A stretch of 64,000 bases of DNA from Rhexocercosporidium sp. MPI-PUGE-AT-0058 (taxonomy: Eukaryota > Ascomycota > Leotiomycetes > Helotiales). The stretch is from contig JAGTJL010000021.1 of NCBI GenBank assembly GCA_020746875.1, positions 992,001 through 1,056,000 on the forward strand. Direction: 5' to 3'. The number at the start of each line of letters is the position of its first letter. Within the stretch, counting starts at the first letter, position 1. Shown one piece after another: positions 11,204 through 23,001 of the stretch. The translations under genes and the position numbers were made by a program. The notes under the pieces were generated by a model. That model was not told the DNA's origin. It made no database searches and saw nothing but the letters and a program-made list of their open reading frames with translations.

Positions 11204-12476
11204 TTCAATTTGTATATTATCAGTACTCAAGTTCGGAGTGGAAACAGATTACTTCACTTTTTGCAAAGGTCTTATCCGAATATATCTTTTGGCCAAGATG
11301 ATACATACTTTGAACGTTTCTCGAACGATGCTCTTCTCTAGGGCGAAGACAAGAGCCGAACAATATGCTTGAAGAGGCGCCTATTCAACAATTGATCGAC
11401 TAGACACGGCAAATCGCGTTGAATCTTGTTTAAACGCACGCAAATCAGGACTCTCATCAAACTTTTTCACATTAGGATAATCCAACACCGATGAGACTAC
11501 ACAAAAAAAGTACTGAAGATCCTCGAGCTTTCTGAATCATAACTACACCTTCTGACACGCTTCTCAACAGGCTCAGTGCCTCAGGCGAGCAACGAAATTT
11601 AGGGTCTCGTCGACGTCTCGTACTTGAGTCATACTCTCCTCTTACATGCACGGACGGTATTGCTAGGATCGAAAGAGTGGTTACAAAATAAGATCTCCGA
11701 ATATCAGGAGTGACGGGCACTATTCCCATATCCTTCAGCTACTGAAGTGAACTGGTCTTGATGTCTCAGAACGAGACGCAAGCGAAGGTGCAGAGGTGTC
11801 TCGATAGACTCATATTGGACGATACGGAATATCGCCGTGGCTTCCAGTATCCAATGGACCCGACGGGACGGACTTCGGCTGCTGAGCATGGAGATTGTGG
11901 AGGATGCCGAGGAAAACGGAGAGTCTTCTCCGCGATCTTTTGAGCGTTGGACCGAGCTTTCAAGCACTACTAGACGTGTGGGATTTCGCCAGCCCGGTTA
12001 CCAGGTCCCGGGGCGCACAGTTTCAAATTCATTTGGTGGAGCATGCCGGCTTTTTTTTTTATAAGTCAGCCAGCTGGGTGGGCTTGGATTCCAATTAGTA
12101 GGCTGGAAAATGGCTCAGTTCTCTAGAAAATCATAGGGTGGATGGGTCAGTCCGGGGAAGGCCAAGCTCTATTCTGCCGATCGGATATTCGAGCGGAAAG
12201 AGGGCTTGGATCTCCTATTTGCTCAATGCGACAAAAACAAAACACCACCGCTTTCAAAAATGCCCACAGAAGAATCACACTCCCAGAGATTGGTCAATAG
12301 CTCAGGATGCGAGGTGCCTTAGCTTTTGATTTCCCGTTGCTTTGTGTTACCGACCGAGCTGACTTGGCATGTTCTCGGGACGAAGTTGCCATTGCTAGAA
12401 ACTTCTCTGCCAGCCTCGTTAAGCCACCTCTCCGGCAGCATAATTTCCCAACCCTCTCAAAAAGCTCCTCTCCCAG
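11204..12476. other. Intergenic, no supported gene
   Basis: Overlapping short frames on both strands around 11470-12060 and plus-strand frames at 12307-12688 have no domains. The latter overlap the antisense of the gene ending at 12477 or its downstream DNA. A poly-T run lies at 12052-12061. Confidence 0.45.
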
Positions 12477-13089
12477 TCATATCAACCCCGGTCTCACATC
12501 ATCAACCATACCTAGTGCCATCCGCGCAAAAGATAGCCCACTCCCAGCTTCCCAAACTTTCCCTCCGCCTTCTCCCTTTACGCAAGAGGATACCACCCAC
12601 ACGTTTCCCAAACCCCTGTAGTCTCTATATCTGCACTTGCCCTTCTCAGTCGAGAATGAACCGCCAGTCGAGACGGCTTCCCATTTGAAGCCACCGCAGC
12701 CGCAGGTATTGCCCCGTTGCGGAGGTTGTGCTGACGAAAAAAGGGTGTAGAGGACCGCGCCATCTGCGCAGCATTGTTCGCCTTGGATGCCGTATTGGTA
12801 GGCCTTTTTCCTTTTGGTCAGGGTGAGGAAGAATACGGCGGAGATGTGCTGGATTGAGGTGTTAGCTTTAGTTTAGATACTGTGCTTTGATGTGATGAGA
12901 TTGGTAAGTGTAATTTGAGGTGGGGATTGGCAGAAACTTATCATGAAAATTGAAACTTCTCCTGTAGCGACAATTGAAAGGCCAGGATAGGAGGATGCTG
13001 ACCTGTGCGAAGAAGAGGGAAAGAAACCCAAGATAAATGGCTCGTCTGAGATTGTTCAATGTTGAAGAGGGGAAGAAGAGAGGGGACAT
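12477..13089 (-). CDS. Small Cys-containing protein with N-terminal TM segment, two exons (tentative)
   Basis: The proposed exon 1 is 13089-13003 (Met of MSPLFFP; one hydrophobic helix AIYLGFLSLFFAQ) and exon 2 is 12848-12477, joined across an intron at 12849-13002 whose 3' end has a GCTAAC branch word and a CAG acceptor. The donor GTCAGC is weak. The result is 152 aa. Exon 2 carries KAYQYGIQGEQCCADGAV, CGCGGFKW, then GKCRYRDYRG and a Gly-rich tail. The R-x-x-YGIQG-x-x-C pattern faintly recalls PLAC8-type proteins, but the later Cys pattern does not fit, so I leave the function open. An upstream in-frame Met at 13128 is an alternative start. Confidence 0.4.
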
Positions 13090-14745
13090 GTAATACTTAT
13101 ACACTCTGCCTCTCTGTTTCGGCGCCAAAAGCTTTAATTACCCCTCAAACCTAAGCAAGAAAGAAAAACATGTACTGCGCCGTACTGTGGTATCTTCTGC
13201 ATTTTGGATGCGTATTATGGAAACCTACACCATGCAGGTCGTATACCTCATCGAGCCCGTAACCGATCCTCTGAGATCTGAATAACGACGATGATTTATC
13301 TCGCATTTGGCTAATATATGAAACATAATCTTCTCGGGGCCCTATCGAGCACTTGGCTGATCTCGTAAATTACTCGATAGAGAGAAACTATTATACTAGA
13401 GCTTTCGTGTCATCTCAGAATATGTTCCTTTTCCGGTCTCGTTTATCGTCACCTAAGAGTTTAACTAAGCATTTCTGTCAATGACCTCCTAGGTAATGAA
13501 GCTTGGAAGTCAATTTGTGTTTAGATCATTCCTTAACCAATGAATTTGGTCTTTGATTTGATTTACGTCGTCCATTTCCCCTGAGACCTGTGAGAAAGCC
13601 TTAAGAAACGTACATTCACAGCACCTGATATCGACCTCATCGCCCTCTCCTCGGATAAATATTAATACCCGGAACCTGTATAAAGACGGAAATATTGCCT
13701 ATTCGGGGAGACGAGTGCCCTTTTATAGGGTATAGCTAAAGAACAATAGAGAAATAGCTAAATCACTATATGCTAAGGCTTTCTAGGCACATTAGGCGCA
13801 TCTAGCTCAGTTATAAACTAGCTAAGCCGGTAAAAGAGCTTTCCGGTAGCTTTAGAGTTTTTGCTTTAGTTACGCTGAAACTAGCTCTATTATTAGGCAA
13901 GTTTAAACGAGACGTATATTATATTCTAATAGACTTATTGTGACGTTTGCTCTAGAAAAGTTGGTAATCACGTGTAATTGGCGCCTTATATCTTACGGAG
14001 AAATATATAAAGATAACAAGAGTCTTTTAGAATCTATAACTATGTAGAAAAGAAGGCAAGGAAAGAAGTAGGTTATATACAAAGGGGGACTCATAGCTTC
14101 AGACTAGACCAGTTACATAATCACTTGTCCAGTTGCAGCAAACTCGCTCACTGTGTCTCTTTCTCTTCAGTGTAACCAGGGAGCTGGCCCTGTCACCATT
14201 GGGGTTAACGAGGTTTCTATGACCCCAATAAACTAGATCACAGATCCATGATAGGAAATCGATATCATGGCTCCAGACATATATATTGGTAGAACTTGGG
14301 CACAAAACAAAAGAGGAATCATTTATTGAATCAACGAGAAGGGTTTTCTAAAAGTCTTAGTGTACGCAACGTTTAAGTAATAGTCGATTGAATTTGCAGA
14401 TCTTGAAATATGAGTGATTGCTGGTTGTTGTGGCGTCTCCTTTGAAAAAGCGGGGGCACATCACGTGAAGCGATATTCTCATATCAAGACCCCAAACATA
14501 ATATTATTGCTGAGATCATGGATCGAAGTAAATATTCTGTCAGATACTTCCATCTGACCAGTGCGTATTCACTAAAACGTACCAAATAAAAGTTGTCCGT
14601 AGCGCCCCAGAGAATTATAGATAAGCGAGCGCAAAATACTAGATGCCTTCGAAGGTAATATCTTTTCCTCACGTTACCAAGAACCCCAATCCAGCCCCAA
14701 ATGACATTCTCGTAATTATTGTCTGAAGAAGAATTTTTAGCAGCC
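13090..14745. other. AT-rich intergenic, possible transposon relic
   Basis: 13680-14080 is AT-rich with repeated TAGCT/CTAAG words and stops in all frames, as expected of an old RIP-decayed repeat. No terminal repeats or coding homology could be recognised. The remainder up to the TAD2 start holds nothing I can name. Confidence 0.4.
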
Positions 14746-15513
14746 ATGGATGCATACTCATCTCATGCCGGACTTCCGATAACAGTGCCACAAACTTCTT
14801 CACCGTGCACACAAATGACGGACGAAGAAATCCAACCACACCTCTCCTTCATGATGGAAGCTCTGGCTATGGTACGCACTTTATCTATGTTTACAGCCCT
14901 ATAAATTGACAACAAACAGGCCGAACTTGCCCTCCAAACCTCAGAAACGCCCGTCGGCTGCGTCTTCGTGCACAACGGAGTTATCATCGGTCGAGGCATG
15001 AACGCCACAAATCGGACGTACAACGGGACCCGCCATGCTGAATTCATCGGCATTAATGAAATACTTACAACTCCTTGTGGTTCCGAAAATGGAGGGAAGA
15101 TGTATGGACCAGATATCTTGAAAGAGTGCGACCTGTATGTGACGGTTGAGCCGTGTATCATGTGCGCGAGCTTGCTCAGGCAGTTTGGGATCAAGAGAGT
15201 ATTTTATGGGGCGAGTAATGAGAAATTTGGAGGGACGGGAGGTGTTCTAAACATACAGAAGGAGAATGGAAGAGACTGTATGGCTGGAGAGAATGGGGAT
15301 TTCGAAAGGATGGGTGAGGAGGAGAGGAGGAGGGAGTGGAAAAAGGAGGGTGATTATGAGGTCTATGGTGGGTGGTTGAGGGAAGAGGCTATTGTCATGT
15401 TGAGGAGGTTTTATGTCCAGGAAAATGATAGGGCGCCTGAACCAAGGGCAAAAAAGGACCGGGTGCTGAAGTTAGAGGTTGAGCCTATTGGGACTGGGAA
15501 GATGGGCGGGTGA
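14746..15513 (+). CDS. TAD2: tRNA-specific adenosine deaminase subunit TAD2 (ADAT2)
   Basis: Two exons, 14746-14871 and 14920-15513, spliced at GTACGC..CAG, give 239 aa. This is the catalytic subunit that, with Tad3, converts A34 to inosine in the wobble position of tRNAs. The cytidine/deoxycytidylate deaminase fold is evident: PVGCVFVHNG-V-I-GRGMNATN near residue 50-70, the zinc/catalytic HAE at about residue 81 (TRHAEF), and the second zinc motif PCIMCASLLRQ at about 120, then KRVFYGASNEKFGGTGGVLNI. The C-terminus adds a charged extension including a WL-RRFY-Q-N segment typical of fungal Tad2. The start at 14746 (MDAYSS) is the first ATG in the frame; 14815 (MTDEEI) is an alternative. The gene is convergent with the complex I gene downstream. 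The assignment is firm. Confidence 0.9.
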
Positions 15514-15718
15514 TGGAAGGAGAAAGTTGTTCATATTATAATGCCACGGGTCAACTTTTCAAAGACCACACTTCACTGCAAGCATCTTCACCAAAAAGAG
15601 CGAGATGTTGAACCGAAGCTCTAGAGTCAAAGTCTGAAGACAGAATACCAGATTTAACACCTTTGATGAAACCCCCATTCCAATCCCTATGTACAAACAA
15701 GACTTCCTGTCATACTCA

Positions 15719-16453
15719 CTACTTTCCCTCGGCCGCCAGCTCCCTCTCAGCCTGTCGATAGTATTTTGCCGTATCCACACCATGCTGGTTGTGGTTCACA
15801 AAGTTGAACCATGGCAGAACATGCAGCCAAACACCCGAATATCTTGAGTTTCTGCTCGCCATACCCTGGATATATGGAGTCGTTGAGCTGACGCCATATA
15901 GAGGCTCTCCCTTCTTCACTTTGGTAACCATCTCCTTCATATCCATGGCTACCTCCCTCGAGTTCTCTGTGAAGCCGTAGAACCGCACTATAGTCGATCA
16001 GATTAGTAAAAGGCCTAGGGAATCCAGACCACCAAATTCGGGGAAGACGAACATATCGATCGTTGATAAAACATCAAGAATCCAGCACTCAGTCCGATTG
16101 CCCCCGATAGACGCATGATAGGCGCGAACCCTCCCTTTCCAACCAATGAAGGTGCAATTCTCTCCCATAAAAGCATCAATCCAGGCCCCGCGGTAGCTGT
16201 CGCTGCTCCAGCAACGTAATCTGACTTGCGCGCATATCCAATCACTCGTTTAAAATGTCTACCATCCGTCAATAATGCGATCTCGACCTAGAATCTTGAT
16301 AGGGTGCTTAGGGAGCTTACGGGTCACTGTCAATGAGCTGAGGGGAATATTATTAGCGTAGCTCCTAGAAGAAGGGGTTGATAGAAAACGAACAGGATAA
16401 TCAGTATCAACTTTCTTGGCTGGCACAAAGGGCCGCTGCTCGACGTTCGACAT
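15719..16453 (-). CDS. NADH:ubiquinone oxidoreductase 20.9/21 kDa-type subunit
   Basis: Three exons on the minus strand, 16453-16394, 16287-16053 and 15987-15719, in phase, give 187 aa, close to the roughly 189 aa I recall for the Neurospora 20.9 kDa subunit. Exon 1 gives MSNVEQRPFVPAKKVDTDYP. Exon 2 has HFKRVIGYARKSDYVAGAAT, and two hydrophobic stretches follow. Exon 3 has RFYGFTENSREVAMDM and GVSSTTPYIQGMASRNSRYS. This is an accessory membrane-arm subunit of mitochondrial complex I. Both introns begin GTTCGT (106 and 65 bp); the second has a clear TACTAAT branch-like word. It is divergent from CSM3 over 281 bp and 3'-to-3' with TAD2. Confidence 0.85.
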
Positions 16454-16734
16454 CTTAAGGGCGGAGTGGAGGTCCCAATTGGTATTCTGCTTCTGATTGA
16501 GGTTCGTTTTGGGATGGTCGTTGCTGAGCTCAACACCAATGCGCTAGGAATAGAGTTACGCCGAGCTCCGAAGTGGTTCGGCGCGTCCCTCCGAATTTGT
16601 GGACGATGGACGCGACTCTGTTGGGAGTAAAACAATCAATAACCAACGGGACGATTTCTGCGAAATATTCAACACGCCAGAACGCGAATATTGGACTTAA
16701 GAATTATTTGGCTTCCTTGGAATTTCGATTCAGG
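16454..16734. promoter_or_regulatory. Bidirectional promoter region, complex I subunit / CSM3
   Basis: Only 281 bp separate the start codons of two divergent genes, so both promoters and 5' leaders must lie here or overlap. I see no clear TATA box. The position is inferred from the gene models. Confidence 0.5.
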
Positions 16735-17798
16735 ATGCCAGATACCAATACCCGCCCTCTTCCCACGGAGGAGCCGTCAACAGGAGGGGATGAATTCGAC
16801 GATTTGTTCAATTACGATGCAGATGTAAATGATCCTTTCAGCGAGAACTATGTTGTTCCTGGCGCAAAAGAGAGACAAAGAGAAAAAGATGCCGCTGCCA
16901 AAGCAAAAGGTGGCGCTGGATTGGGAATTGATGAGGAAGTCGAGGTCACCAGAAAACCAAGAGCTCCACGGGTAAAGCTAGACGAGAACAGGTAAGAAAA
17001 TCCATAAAAGTTTTCCTATCATGAGCTAACTGAATTTGCAGGTTACTCTCAGCGAATGGCATTCCAAAATTACGAAATAGGGCGAAGCATCATCTCAAGT
17101 TGAAGGGCAAGGGCCATGAAGTAGTATTACGAACCCCAGCTAGAACACATCTAACATGCGTACAGTATTCCGATGCGTCCAAACTTCTTTCTTTCTACCA
17201 GATATGGCTCGACGATCTCTTTCCCAAAGCCCGGTTCCTTGATGCATTAGCAATGGTAGAGAAGATGGGTCACAAGAAACGCATCCAGATGATGAGAATG
17301 GAATGGATCAACGAGGGCAAACCACAAACAGTACACGAAGACTCCATCTCCGATGAGCCTGCACTAGTGAAGGAAAATGACGGACGGGAGAAGACTGCTC
17401 CGAGAGTTGCGCCCATATTCGAAAATGTGGGCGGAGATAGACTGAAAACGCCTACACCGAATGATAATTCAGGCGCTGATATCGATATGGATGGCGGGGA
17501 TTTATATGACGCTACACCAAGAGCACCAAGACAAAGGTCGGTGGAAGAGGCCGTGTCACAGACAGACTCGCTCTTTGGGGGGACTGGAGCTAGTATATTT
17601 GGACCAGCGAAGACTGTTGTGGATGAATTCGGACCAGATGATGATGAACTTGATGCTCTGTTGGCAGAGGAGGAGATAGTGAAGGCTACGACTCGTAGTG
17701 AATCAGATCCTGCTGCCAGTAAATTAACCTCTCAGGATGAGATTGATGAAGATGGAATGGAGGCTATGAATGATATGGGTATGGACGATATGTGGTAG
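16735..17798 (+). CDS. CSM3: Chromosome segregation in meiosis protein 3 (Swi3/TIPIN family)
   Basis: Two exons, 16735-16991 and 17042-17798 (donor GTAAGA, acceptor TGCAG), give 337 aa. The Swi3 domain spans about residues 80-165: LDENRLLSANGIPKLRNRAK at the exon junction, then SDASKLLSFYQIWLDDLFPKA and MVEKMGHKKRIQMMRMEWI, the classic signature. The N-terminus is acidic (DEFDDLFNYDADVNDPF), and the C-terminal third is acidic and low in complexity, ending in Met/Asp repeats. Csm3 pairs with Tof1 (TIPIN-Timeless) to stabilise stalled replication forks in the nucleus. The Met at 16735 is preferred because the upstream part of the open frame lacks conserved character and lies in the shared promoter. 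SKI2 follows in the same direction after 307 bp. Confidence 0.9.
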
Positions 17799-18105
17799 AG
17801 GGTCATGAAGGAAGGAGTCTGGCGTGCAATTGACATGGGCTTCGGATCTCGGTTTGGGGGTGGCGTTTGGGGTAATACGGTGATGCCGCACTGCTTATGG
17901 ACATGTTAGATTCGAGAATTGAAGATGTTGTATTGAAAATCTTGAATGTCGTGAAATGTCTCAAAACGGATGGCGGGGTAAAATCGTAGCCTTGCATTCG
18001 CCTATTCCGTGACACCGTTGATGATCAACACATTTGGCCAGTCCTCTCAAGCACAAAGACACCAACACCAAATTCCTAGCAATCTCTACTACGAGATCAA
18101 CGAAG

Positions 18106-21100
18106 ATGGCCAACAGTTTGGTGGAAGCACTTGAGAGAGTCCATCTTTCAAGCACTACCGTAGATGATACAGCAGACGATTGGATAGACCACATTCTCGA
18201 AGAGCAACGCCCACGCAAACGCATCAAGCAATCCCCAGACGACCTCAAGCGTGAGCTGGAAGAGAAGTATCTAACGCCATCCAAGTCTTTCTCTGCAGAC
18301 TGGCTTAACAAGCTCCAACAGTAAGCAGTGCTCCCTTCGTGCAAATGTCACAGCTAACGCCTTTCGAAGAAGATGGGATGCTCCCACAGACTTCACGACC
18401 CTCTTCAAGATCGCACCCACTCAGACCCGAACCATAACTCGATTTACACGCGAAGGTCTCTCTGGCAGAGTTACAGGATACAAGGAGGTTACGGTCCCTG
18501 CGAACAGCGCCACAGCGAAGAACAGCACATCATTCTTGCGCAAGCCCGCCAATAGAGCAGACTTTGTGCGTGGCGCTGCAGGATTCTTCCCTTTTGCACC
18601 TGGTGGACTAGAGGGCGTTGAAGCGGCGGCTGCTTTGGAGGAACAAGCCCTTAGAAGTGGAAATGATGGCCTGGTTAGTGGCGGCGCAAAGGCGAAGCTG
18701 GAGAGGGTGATCAACCTTGGAGATGGAGGGCTATTGGAGATTGCACCAGGGTTGGAGAGAGGCATGGACTTCGGCAAGAAGAAAAAGAGCGACGGGGACG
18801 ACAAAGAGGCCGAAGAAGTTCTAGGTGTCTTAGATGAGGAGCCTGATACCGAGATGGACCAGGAGAAAGAGAATGGTGTCAGTGTAGAGGACTCTGGCGA
18901 TGCATCTGAGGAGGACGCAGAGGATGATATCGATTCTCTGCTTCCTGTGGAGTTTCCGGCTTTGGAACCGCATGGAGTGCTTGCTGCCTCAAGTTCGAAG
19001 AGAGGGGGCAGGGAATGGGCTCACATGGTTGACATTAAGAGGGACATCACCAATTTCAGGGAACTAGTACCGGACATGGCGAGGGAATGGCCTTTCGAGC
19101 TTGACACTTTCCAGAAGGAGGCGGTTTACCATCTCGAGAATGGTGACTCCGTTTTCGTGGCAGCCCACACATCCGCTGGTAAAACAGTGGTCGCCGAGTA
19201 TGCTATTGCGCTTGCAGCAAAGCACATGACGAAGGCTATTTACACATCGCCGATCAAGGCTTTAAGTAACCAGAAGTTCCGAGACTTTAGACAGATCTTC
19301 GATGAAGTTGGAATCTTGACTGGAGATGTTCAGATCGCACCCGAAGCAAGCTGTCTAATCATGACAACGGAGATTTTGAGAAGTATGCTCTACCGTGGAG
19401 CTGATCTCATTAGAGATGTCGAGTTTGTTATCTTTGATGAGGTGCATTATGTCAATGATCTTGAGAGAGGTGTGGTTTGGGAGGAAGTCATTATTATGTT
19501 ACCTGAACATGTGACTCTGATTCTGCTATCCGCCACGGTTCCTAATACCTACGAGTTCGCGTCTTGGGTTGGCCGAACAAAACGCAAAGATATATATGTC
19601 ATTTCTACACCAAAGCGACCTGTTCCGCTTGAGCATTATATTTGGGCAGAGAAAGGTATTCATAAGATTGTGGATGCTGAGAAGAGATTCATTGAAAAAG
19701 GCTGGAAAGATGCAAACGATGTGTTGTCAGGCAGAGACAAAGTTAAGGCACTTCCGCCTCCCGAGGCTCAAACTCGGGGAGGAGGCAACGCGCGAGGTGG
19801 ACGAGGTCAAAATCAACGTGGTGGGAACCAAAGAGGTGGCCAGCGTGGAGGTACGCTACAAAGAGGTCGAGGCGGACCACCTCGAGCAAGTCATGCACCT
19901 GGCCATATGGGCAGAGGAGGAAGACCTGGAGGCCGAACCTCTGCTGCCCAGGATAAGACCCTTTGGGTTCATCTTGTCCAGTTCCTTAAGAAAGAGTCAC
20001 TTCTTCCAGCATGCATATTCGTCTTCTCGAAGAAGCGATGTGAGGAGAACGCAGATGCTCTAAGCAACCAAGATTTCTGCACTGCAACCGAGAAGAGTGC
20101 CATCCACATGATCATCGAAAAGTCTATTGCAAGGCTGAAACCAGAAGATCGTCTCTTGCCGCAGATCGTAAGGTTGAGAGACATGCTTGGTCGGGGTATC
20201 GCAGTCCATCACGGTGGCATGCTTCCCATTGTCAAAGAGGTCGTCGAAATGTTGTTTGCACAGACATTGGTTAAGGTTCTCTTCGCGACCGAGACTTTTG
20301 CCATGGGACTGAACCTCCCAACTCGGACAGTAGTATTCTCGGGATATCGAAAGCATGATGGTCATTCATTCAGAAATCTGCTGCCTGGAGAGTACACTCA
20401 GATGGCAGGCAGAGCTGGTCGAAGAGGATTAGATCCTGTGGGATCAGTGATTATCGTCGCTCCCGGTGGTGGCGAGGCTCCACCGGTGACAGAACTACGC
20501 CAAATGATTCTCGGAGATCCATCCAAACTTCGTTCCCAATTCAGATTGACATACAACATGATCCTGAACTTACTTCGTGTCGAAGCATTAAAGATCGAAG
20601 AGATGATCAAGCGGAGTTTCAGCGAGCATGCTACCCAACAACTTCTCCCAGAGCACGAAAAGGCAGTCAAAGTTTCGGAAGCAGATCTGGCAAAGATCAA
20701 AAGGGAGCCTTGCAGCATTTGTGACGGAGATTTAGAGGCTTGCCATCAGGCCTGTCAAAACTTCAAGCAGCTCACGTTGGATCTACACCTTGGCCTCCTT
20801 GCCACCCCTGTAGGACGTCGAATGTTTTCTGCCAAGAGGCTGATTATCTACAACAAAGACGGCATCCGAACTCCTGGGATTCTTCTCCGAGAGGGTGCAA
20901 CGGGTGGATCTGCTCCTACAGTTCATGTGTTGGAGGTCAAGACTAGAAGAGACCAACGAGATTCTACTGATCTACTTCCCTACCTGCCGAAGTATAGGAA
21001 GTTCCTCACCAAACTTCCCTCAACCAAGAAAGAGATTAATGTCAAGACTTACCAGATCCCGGTTGCAGATATTGAGTGTGTAACGGATACTGTAGTCAAG

Positions 21101-22051
21101 GGAGTCATCCCAGATATTTTCGGGGTCAAGGACGTACATCAAGAAGCAAGAGAGAAATTGGCCAGGCTCTGCCAATCATGGGAATCTGATGAATGGAATG
21201 AACTGGACTGGACAAAATTGAAGGACATGCAGCTGCGAGACATCTTGTTGAAGCGGGTCGAGGAATCGACAATCGCTCAGAAAGCTGCTTGTCTGAAGTG
21301 TCCTCAGTTTGTGAAACATGTAAGCCCCTTTACTTTTACTCTTCAGATGATGGCTGCTAACTCATACAAGTTCGCGATGTGTCATGACCAATGGCTCATC
21401 CAAGAAAATATTTCCCAACTCCGCCAGCTCATGTCCGATCAGAATCTCCAACTTCTTCCCGACTACGAGCAGCGCATTCAGGTTCTCAAAGACCTCGACT
21501 TCATCGATGACAGTTCCCGCGTCCAACTCAAAGGCAAAGTAGCCTGTGAAATACATTCCGCCGACGAGCTTGTCCTCACAGAACTCATTCTCGACAATGT
21601 GCTCGCACCTTACGAACCGGCGGAAATCGTCGCCCTCCTCTCGGCTTTCGTCTTCCAAGAGAAGACCGACACAGTCCCAAACCTAACGGGAAATCTCGAA
21701 CGCGGTATGAAGACCATTATCGAAATTTCGGAAAAAGTCAATGAGCGTCAAACCTACCACCAAGTCATCCACTCCTCGGATGACTCCAACGATTTCGTCT
21801 CGCGACCCCGGTTCGGGTTGATGGAAGTCGTGTATGAGTGGGCTCGCGGGATGAGTTTCAAGAACATCACAGATCTGACAGATGTGCTCGAGGGCACTAT
21901 CGTGAGAGTTATCACGAGATTGGATGAGACGTGTAGAGAGGTCAAGAATGCGGCGAGGATTATTGGGGACCCAGAACTTTTTACGAAGATGCAGACCTGT
22001 CAGGAGATGATTAAGAGAGATATCACGGCTGTGGCAAGTCTGTACATGTGA
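18106..22051 (+). CDS. SKI2: Ski2 exosome-cofactor RNA helicase
   Basis: Exon 1 is 18106-18320. The second exon starts at 18370 (acceptor GAAG; a second AG three bases on is possible). A further in-frame 51-bp intron is likely at 21320-21370 (GTAAGC..GCTAAC..AAG); removing it restores PQFVKH-FAMCHDQWL. The product is 1281 aa, like yeast Ski2. Seen in order: WD-rich Ski N-terminus; RecA1 with Q-motif F-x-LD-x-FQKEAV, Walker A AHTSAGKT (about 335), DEVH (about 427) and SAT (about 458); an RGG-rich insert (about 540-595); RecA2 with MGLNLPTRTVVF and QMAGRAGRRG (about 748); arch; and C-terminal DSHCT helical domain ending TAVASLYM. The Ski complex unwinds RNA into the cytoplasmic exosome for 3'-5' mRNA decay. 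Family assignment is certain; SKI2 is favoured over MTR4 by the long N-terminus. Confidence 0.92.
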
Positions 22052-22404
22052 GTCTCACGAGATGATGCGGAGATGACTGGTTATGAGTTACGAATGGGGA
22101 GGCTGCATAAGGCATAGATGGCGTCAAAACTGGAAGCATTAGAGAAAGACAATACACTGTGATACGCGTACTCTTCACTAAAATCTTAGATATCACACAA
22201 CTCGTCCCTGTTCTTTGCGATGCGTTCATGTTTGACATCACGCTTCCTTTCTGACCTTTACGCAACCAAGTCGTATACACCACATGCCAGTAGGTCTTTT
22301 GTACAGGTCCTCATTCCCGGACTCGCCCCTTGGTGTCAAGGGTATCCACCCTTCCCAATTACAGCAGGCACACATCAACATCGCTCCAAGATCTCCAACC
22401 CGCA
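22052..22404. other. Intergenic, SKI2 3' flank
   Basis: The SKI2 3' flank and the 3' flank of the small minus-strand C2H2-like gene meet here. No other feature is seen. Confidence 0.4.
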
Positions 22405-22608
22405 CTACAAGTACGGGTACATCACATCCAACCTCTCATCGCACTTATTCCTTTCTCCACCATCCTCAGCCTTCCAACCCCTCTCACAACTCCCCAGTAT
22501 GTCCACATCGCCATGCGAGCTATCGAAGTGTTTGCTCTTCTCTGTCTCCTGGTAGAATAGCTGGAAACATACTGGACACATGTATGCATCTTGCGGGAAC
22601 TTCGGCAT
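22405..22608 (-). CDS. Short C2H2-like zinc-finger microprotein (tentative)
   Basis: A 67-aa frame starts MPKFPQDAYMCPVCFQLFYQ. It holds one finger with C-x2-C-x12-H-x4-H spacing (YMCPVC ... KSKHFDSSH), close to a classical C2H2 finger, then an acidic-to-basic tail. A GT-containing site near the stop leaves open a 3' intron and a longer product. No neighbour gives a functional clue. The finger spacing is the only support, so this may be an exon of a larger gene or a chance frame. Confidence 0.4.
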   Translation of the reverse strand: MPKFPQDAYMCPVCFQLFYQETEKSKHFDSSHGDVDILGSCERGWKAEDGGERNKCDERLDVMYPYL

Positions 22609-23001
22609 ATTTGAGATGGCTTATCGTGCGAGGACTATAGTGCACTCGGTATAGAATCTTGAGTTTTAGATTGTGATTTCGTCGTTAGTTTTCTCGGCTC
22701 GAGTTGTAGGAAATATGTGGAAGGGGATGAAATTTAAGACGGGCATGTTGAAATTATTATAGAGAGGAACGGTAGGTAGGAGGTGGTGGTTATTAGAAGA
22801 TCATAGTATGCGTGCTATTCTTAGTCGGATATATCTCTGCATGGGAGTCTGTTTATACGTTCTAGTGAATCGATATTACGAGGAAAATTTATATTCTACA
22901 AAAAACATAATTATCAGGTCAGTCCCAAGAAGCTTGCCTTCAGGCCGTGATTCATATTTGTTCGTCTTTCACGGATTGGAGTCAGGCAAAGCAAAAGTCC
23001 A
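22609..23001. other. Intergenic, nothing recognised
   Basis: Short frames only, moderately AT-rich; no domain or repeat seen. Confidence 0.4.

Noticed and set aside
13795..13870. tRNA-like start (TAGCTCAGTTATAA)
   Set aside because: No T-loop or acceptor pairing downstream; it lies in AT-rich decayed DNA.
19569..20063. 164-aa plus-strand frame inside SKI2
   Set aside because: Out-of-frame shadow of the helicase and its RGG insert.
22220..22640. Three overlapping plus-strand frames after SKI2
   Set aside because: They overlap one another and the antisense C2H2-like frame; none has a domain.
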